From contig NC_022521.1 in assembly GCF_000591035.1 (NCBI RefSeq), forward strand, positions 1,116,001 through 1,180,000: a DNA stretch of 64,000 nt. Reading direction: 5' to 3'. The notes beneath the pieces were generated by a model, which searched no databases, was not told where the DNA came from, and saw only the letters and a list, made by a program, of their open reading frames with translations. The first letter of the stretch is position 1. The number at the start of each line of letters is the position of its first letter. Of this stretch, positions 61,281 to 64,000 are shown in pieces. Source of the stretch: Aeropyrum camini SY1 = JCM 12091. Lineage in GTDB: Archaea; Thermoproteota; Thermoprotei_A; Sulfolobales; Acidilobaceae. Both the position numbers and the translations under genes were made by a program.

Positions 61281-61925
61281 CTACTCCATGAACCCTGGCT
61301 TCAGCGAGCTGCACTTCTCGTCAATGTCCTCCTCTCGCACATATTGGGGTTCTCCTATAACCCTGCTAAGCCCGTCAAAGTCGCAGATGACAAGTGTAAA
61401 AGCCCGTCTACCCTCTATAGCCTCCTCTATCCACTTTATAACGCCCTTGCACTTCTCAAGATCCTCCGGATCAACAACGCCCTCCTTACACGCTACCTGG
61501 GCCACCTCATGGAACCTATGGAGTATCCCCTCAACAGTTGTTATGAAACCAACACTAACTGCACCGGGTATCATTTCCAGACCCGTCTCTGGTATGTACA
61601 CTGCTGACAAGGGCGACTTGGCCAGGAGATACCTCAGCTGCTTTTCACCCTTAACAGTGACAATAATTTTCTTAGGCTCCGTCGCCTCTGCTAATCGCAC
61701 ATCCCTATACCTGTAGCCACAGCTCCTACACTCGCCTACTCCGATGATTATATTGTTGAAATATGGAACGCTGTATAGATACTCGGAGATTTTCATGGCT
61801 CGTGCTCCGCAGGCCGGACATACCGCATTATCAACCTCAGCTATCTTAATGGGGGTTTTCCCACTCTCAGCTATAAGCCTTTCTAGAACATCGCCTCCAG
61901 GAGATTCTCCGGCCAACACGAGCAC
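61281..61925 (-). CDS. ZPR1-type zinc-finger protein
   Basis: 214 aa. A C4 zinc finger (CPACGARA ... CRSCGYRY) is followed by the ZPR1 beta domain with PETGLEMIPGAVSVGFITTVEGIL. Eukaryotic ZPR1 binds elongation factor eEF1A and acts as its folding chaperone; archaeal forms have a single ZPR1 module as here. An acidic C-terminal end follows. Confidence 0.88.
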   Translation of the reverse strand: MLVLAGESPGGDVLERLIAESGKTPIKIAEVDNAVCPACGARAMKISEYLYSVPYFNNIIIGVGECRSCGYRYRDVRLAEATEPKKIIVTVKGEKQLRYLLAKSPLSAVYIPETGLEMIPGAVSVGFITTVEGILHRFHEVAQVACKEGVVDPEDLEKCKGVIKWIEEAIEGRRAFTLVICDFDGLSRVIGEPQYVREEDIDEKCSSLKPGFME

Positions 61926-62045
61926 CCTCTGGGCACACCGTCTCTATGTTTATCTATTGAATGTTGGAGCCTGACAGCTATACTCCACCCTCTACGCGTT
62001 AATGAGAGAAAAGTTGATTATGGATTTGCAGAGATTGCAATCAGG

Positions 62046-62576
62046 CTACTCAACCTTAACCTCAGTACCCTCCTCAGCGGGCTTAACCTTCCTCAGCTTA
62101 ATCTCTAGGACGCCGTTCCTGTAGGACGCTTTAGCGCTCTTGGGATCCACTTTAGCCGGCAGCTCCACCTCTTTATAATATTTCTTCCCGTTCTCCGCCT
62201 TTATCACAACCTTATCCTCAGTAGCCCTAACTTTAATCTTATCCTTGCTAGCTCCGGGAATATCGGCTACAATCCATACTTCGTCGTCTCTCTCAATAAC
62301 GTCCACCAGCGGCTCCATCTCCTCCCTAATCTGAGGCCTCCCCCTAGCCATCCTTATGTTACCAAACTCCTCAACCTTGGGAACACCGTCTGGGCCTATT
62401 GTTATCCTCACTCCGTATATGTAGGGGCCTTTGCCGAGCTCCTCTCCCCCGCTCTGAACCCTTGAAGCCAGCTTCTCGAACTCCTCTTCTAGCTCTCTAA
62501 ATTCCTCCTCAAACTCCCTGAATATATCCTCGATTATGTCGAAGAAGCTCTTTCTCCTCCTCCTAAACCAGCTCAT
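62046..62576 (-). CDS. Small heat-shock protein (Hsp20/alpha-crystallin)
   Basis: 176 aa. A basic start (SWFRRRRKSFF) and an acidic helix (REFEEEFRELEEEFEKL) precede the alpha-crystallin domain at about 80-165: VWIVADIPGASKDKIKV and the A-SYRNGVLEI motif of the last strand. A short C-terminal tail lacks a clear I-X-I motif. ATP-independent holdase, probably a large oligomer. ATG 62576 follows GGTGGTG by 5 bases. Confidence 0.93.
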   Translation of the reverse strand: MSWFRRRRKSFFDIIEDIFREFEEEFRELEEEFEKLASRVQSGGEELGKGPYIYGVRITIGPDGVPKVEEFGNIRMARGRPQIREEMEPLVDVIERDDEVWIVADIPGASKDKIKVRATEDKVVIKAENGKKYYKEVELPAKVDPKSAKASYRNGVLEIKLRKVKPAEEGTEVKVE

Positions 62577-62770
62577 ACACACCACCATTTTAATTGATAT
62601 ACTCGGCCGAGCTCAATAAAGTCTTGGTCTTGGACTGGAGTGTCTAAAGTTTATCTACGCCGCTCCCAAACATTGGCCAGCGTCTAAACTGTTTATCATA
62701 TAATTATATATCAACTCAGATAAATAGAGAGTAAGGTTACGAAATATGTTAATGGCATGGGTGTTCCGGC

Positions 62771-64000
62771 TTGGCTACAGAGTATAGGTATGATGTTGTT
62801 ATAGTTGGTCTTGGACCAGCGGGATCCTCCCTAGCATACCTCCTCAAGGATACCGGGCTTAAAGTAGCGGGATTGGATATAGCAGACTTTAGCAGAGTCT
62901 GGGGCAAACCCTGTGGCGACGCTATAGGTAAGGGACACTTCCTAGAGACAGGCCTACCGCTTCCGAAGGGAGAGGCCATGATGCAGATCGTAAACGCGGT
63001 GGATATCTACAGCCCCTCAGAGGAGGTGAAAATCAGGCTCTCCGAGCCGGAAGGAGGGTTCATGATAGATAGGAACAAGTATGGGCTACAGCTTCTAGAG
63101 GAGGCTGAAAAGTCGGGTGTTGACGTCTACCTGAATACACATGCTCTATCACCTATTATCGAGAATGGAAAGCTGGCTGGTGTTTATGCAAAGAAGCATG
63201 GAGAAGACGGAGACGTCTACATAAAGTTCTACTCGAAAATAGTTGTAGATGCCACTGGCAGTGGAGGCGCTATTAAGAGGAAGCTCCCGAGCAGCTGGCC
63301 CGTGGTCGAGCCCTTGAAACCCACCGATAGCGCCGTGGCATATAGGAAGATAGTAGAGCTCGACTATGACATAGAGGAGCCCGACGTTATAAGGATTTAC
63401 ATAAACGCCGATATAGCGCCAGGCGGTTACTGGTGGCTCTTCCCAAAGGGGAGGAGGATAGCCAACATAGGGATAGGCGTTCAGAGGGGCCGGGGGTATC
63501 CACACCCCAGACACCTCTACGAGAAATATCTATCGAGGAGGCCCGACACAGGCAGGGTTGTAAGGCTTCTAAATGAGGCTGGGGCATTATTGCCGACACG
63601 TAGGCCCGCCAACACGATAGTATGGGACAACTTTGTTAGTATAGGGGACAACGCCTACACTGTAAACCCTGTACACGGTGGCGGTATGGGTTATGCCATG
63701 ACCGCCGCTATGTATGCCGCTAGAGGCATCGAAAAAGCTTTTGAGAAGGGCGACTATTCTGTTGAGACTCTCTGGGACGTAAACCTAGGCTACATGAGGA
63801 GTACTGGCGCGAAACAGGCGGGGCTAGACATTCTAAGGATATACCTCCAGACCCTGACCAACGAGGAGGTAGAGTGGGCTATGAGGAATGGGCTGGCAAA
63901 CGTTGATAGCCTCGTGGAGGCTAGCACCCAGGGTGAGATAAGGAGGCTGAACTTAACGCTGCTCGAAAAGGCTAAGGTCCTGGCTAAGCTGCTCGGAAGG
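62771..64000 (+). CDS. Geranylgeranyl reductase family FAD-dependent oxidoreductase (partial)
   Basis: 410 codons are visible before the right edge; the end is missing. The N-terminal FAD-binding motif is YDVVIVGLGPAGSSLAYLL, followed by KPCGDAIGKGH (the PCGD-type motif of archaeal geranylgeranyl reductases), the VDATGSGGAIKR block and SIGDNAYTVNPVHGGGMGYAM, the second FAD contact. It saturates geranylgeranyl chains of archaeal membrane lipids. The start is TTG 62771, with GGGTG upstream and an in-frame stop just before. Confidence 0.92.
   Translation, partial: MATEYRYDVVIVGLGPAGSSLAYLLKDTGLKVAGLDIADFSRVWGKPCGDAIGKGHFLETGLPLPKGEAMMQIVNAVDIYSPSEEVKIRLSEPEGGFMIDRNKYGLQLLEEAEKSGVDVYLNTHALSPIIENGKLAGVYAKKHGEDGDVYIKFYSKIVVDATGSGGAIKRKLPSSWPVVEPLKPTDSAVAYRKIVELDYDIEEPDVIRIYINADIAPGGYWWLFPKGRRIANIGIGVQRGRGYPHPRHLYEKYLSRRPDTGRVVRLLNEAGALLPTRRPANTIVWDNFVSIGDNAYTVNPVHGGGMGYAMTAAMYAARGIEKAFEKGDYSVETLWDVNLGYMRSTGAKQAGLDILRIYLQTLTNEEVEWAMRNGLANVDSLVEASTQGEIRRLNLTLLEKAKVLAKLLGR

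Overview
This window looks like the chromosome of a hyperthermophilic crenarchaeon of the genus Aeropyrum (Desulfurococcales, Thermoproteota). The reasons are archaeal multi-subunit RNA polymerase genes, TBP, an archaeal mevalonate module, archaellum genes, archaeal CoA-pathway enzymes, GTG/TTG-rich starts preceded by GGGGGTG/GGAGG sites, and a linked 16S-23S operon interrupted by bulge-helix-bulge type introns. From memory, A. pernix K1 has a 699-nt 16S intron at E. coli position 908 and 23S introns of 202 and 575 nt. Here position 908 is uninterrupted, the 16S intron lies near position 1068, and the two 23S introns are about 184 and 574 nt. A relative of K1 (another strain or A. camini) is therefore likelier than K1 itself.

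Layout. 1-7133 (minus): rpoH-rpoB-rpoA1-rpoA2. 7.2-13.8 kb: tRNA-Lys (with intron), a metallophosphoesterase, TBP, a possible palm-fold protein, tRNA-Leu, AmrS-type radical SAM enzyme, a DUF2258-like protein, and an MscS channel with a DUF432-type partner. 14.0-18.0 kb (minus): four-gene mevalonate entry operon (HMG-CoA synthase, thiolase homologue, DUF35 Zn-ribbon/OB protein, HMG-CoA reductase). The thiolase homologue has Glu where the catalytic Cys should be. 18-25.2 kb: TRAM radical SAM protein, CitG-like protein, rhomboid protease, heme farnesyltransferase, and a large membrane-anchored BNR/coiled-coil surface protein. 25.3-29.5 kb: tRNA-Ala, then a run of MTA phosphorylase, an unknown protein, a FucI/AraA-like sugar isomerase, a methyltransferase and a small TusA-like protein.

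29.5-32.7 kb: polar amino-acid ABC transporter divergent from an ACT-domain protein, with a 16-bp palindrome between them. 32.8-39.6 kb (minus): archaellum operon arlB, a soluble ArlX-position protein, arlG, F, H, I, J. 39.7-44.6 kb (minus): ABC exporter, MFS transporter, M20 peptidase. 44.75-50.98 kb (minus): rRNA operon with three introns, one carrying an intact LAGLIDADG endonuclease and one a relic; no 5S gene or spacer tRNA is visible. 51-55.4 kb: an uncharacterised GC-rich stretch, a VTT/DedA membrane protein, an ABC-2 exporter and a winged-helix-like protein. 55.4-57.1 kb (minus): the two archaeal CoA-pathway enzymes pantoate kinase and phosphopantothenate synthetase. 57.1-59.6 kb: 6-phospho-3-hexuloisomerase followed by two tandem nucleotidyltransferase-fold proteins. 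59.7-64 kb: small unknown proteins (one His-rich, one of 37 aa), ZPR1, Hsp20 and the 5' part of a geranylgeranyl reductase.

Functional themes are transcription machinery, isoprenoid-lipid synthesis (mevalonate entry, geranylgeranyl reductase, heme farnesylation), CoA synthesis and motility. The strongest anomalies are the Cys-less thiolase, the eroding rRNA introns, and the sugar-isomerase/MTA-phosphorylase and isomerase/nucleotidyltransferase operons.
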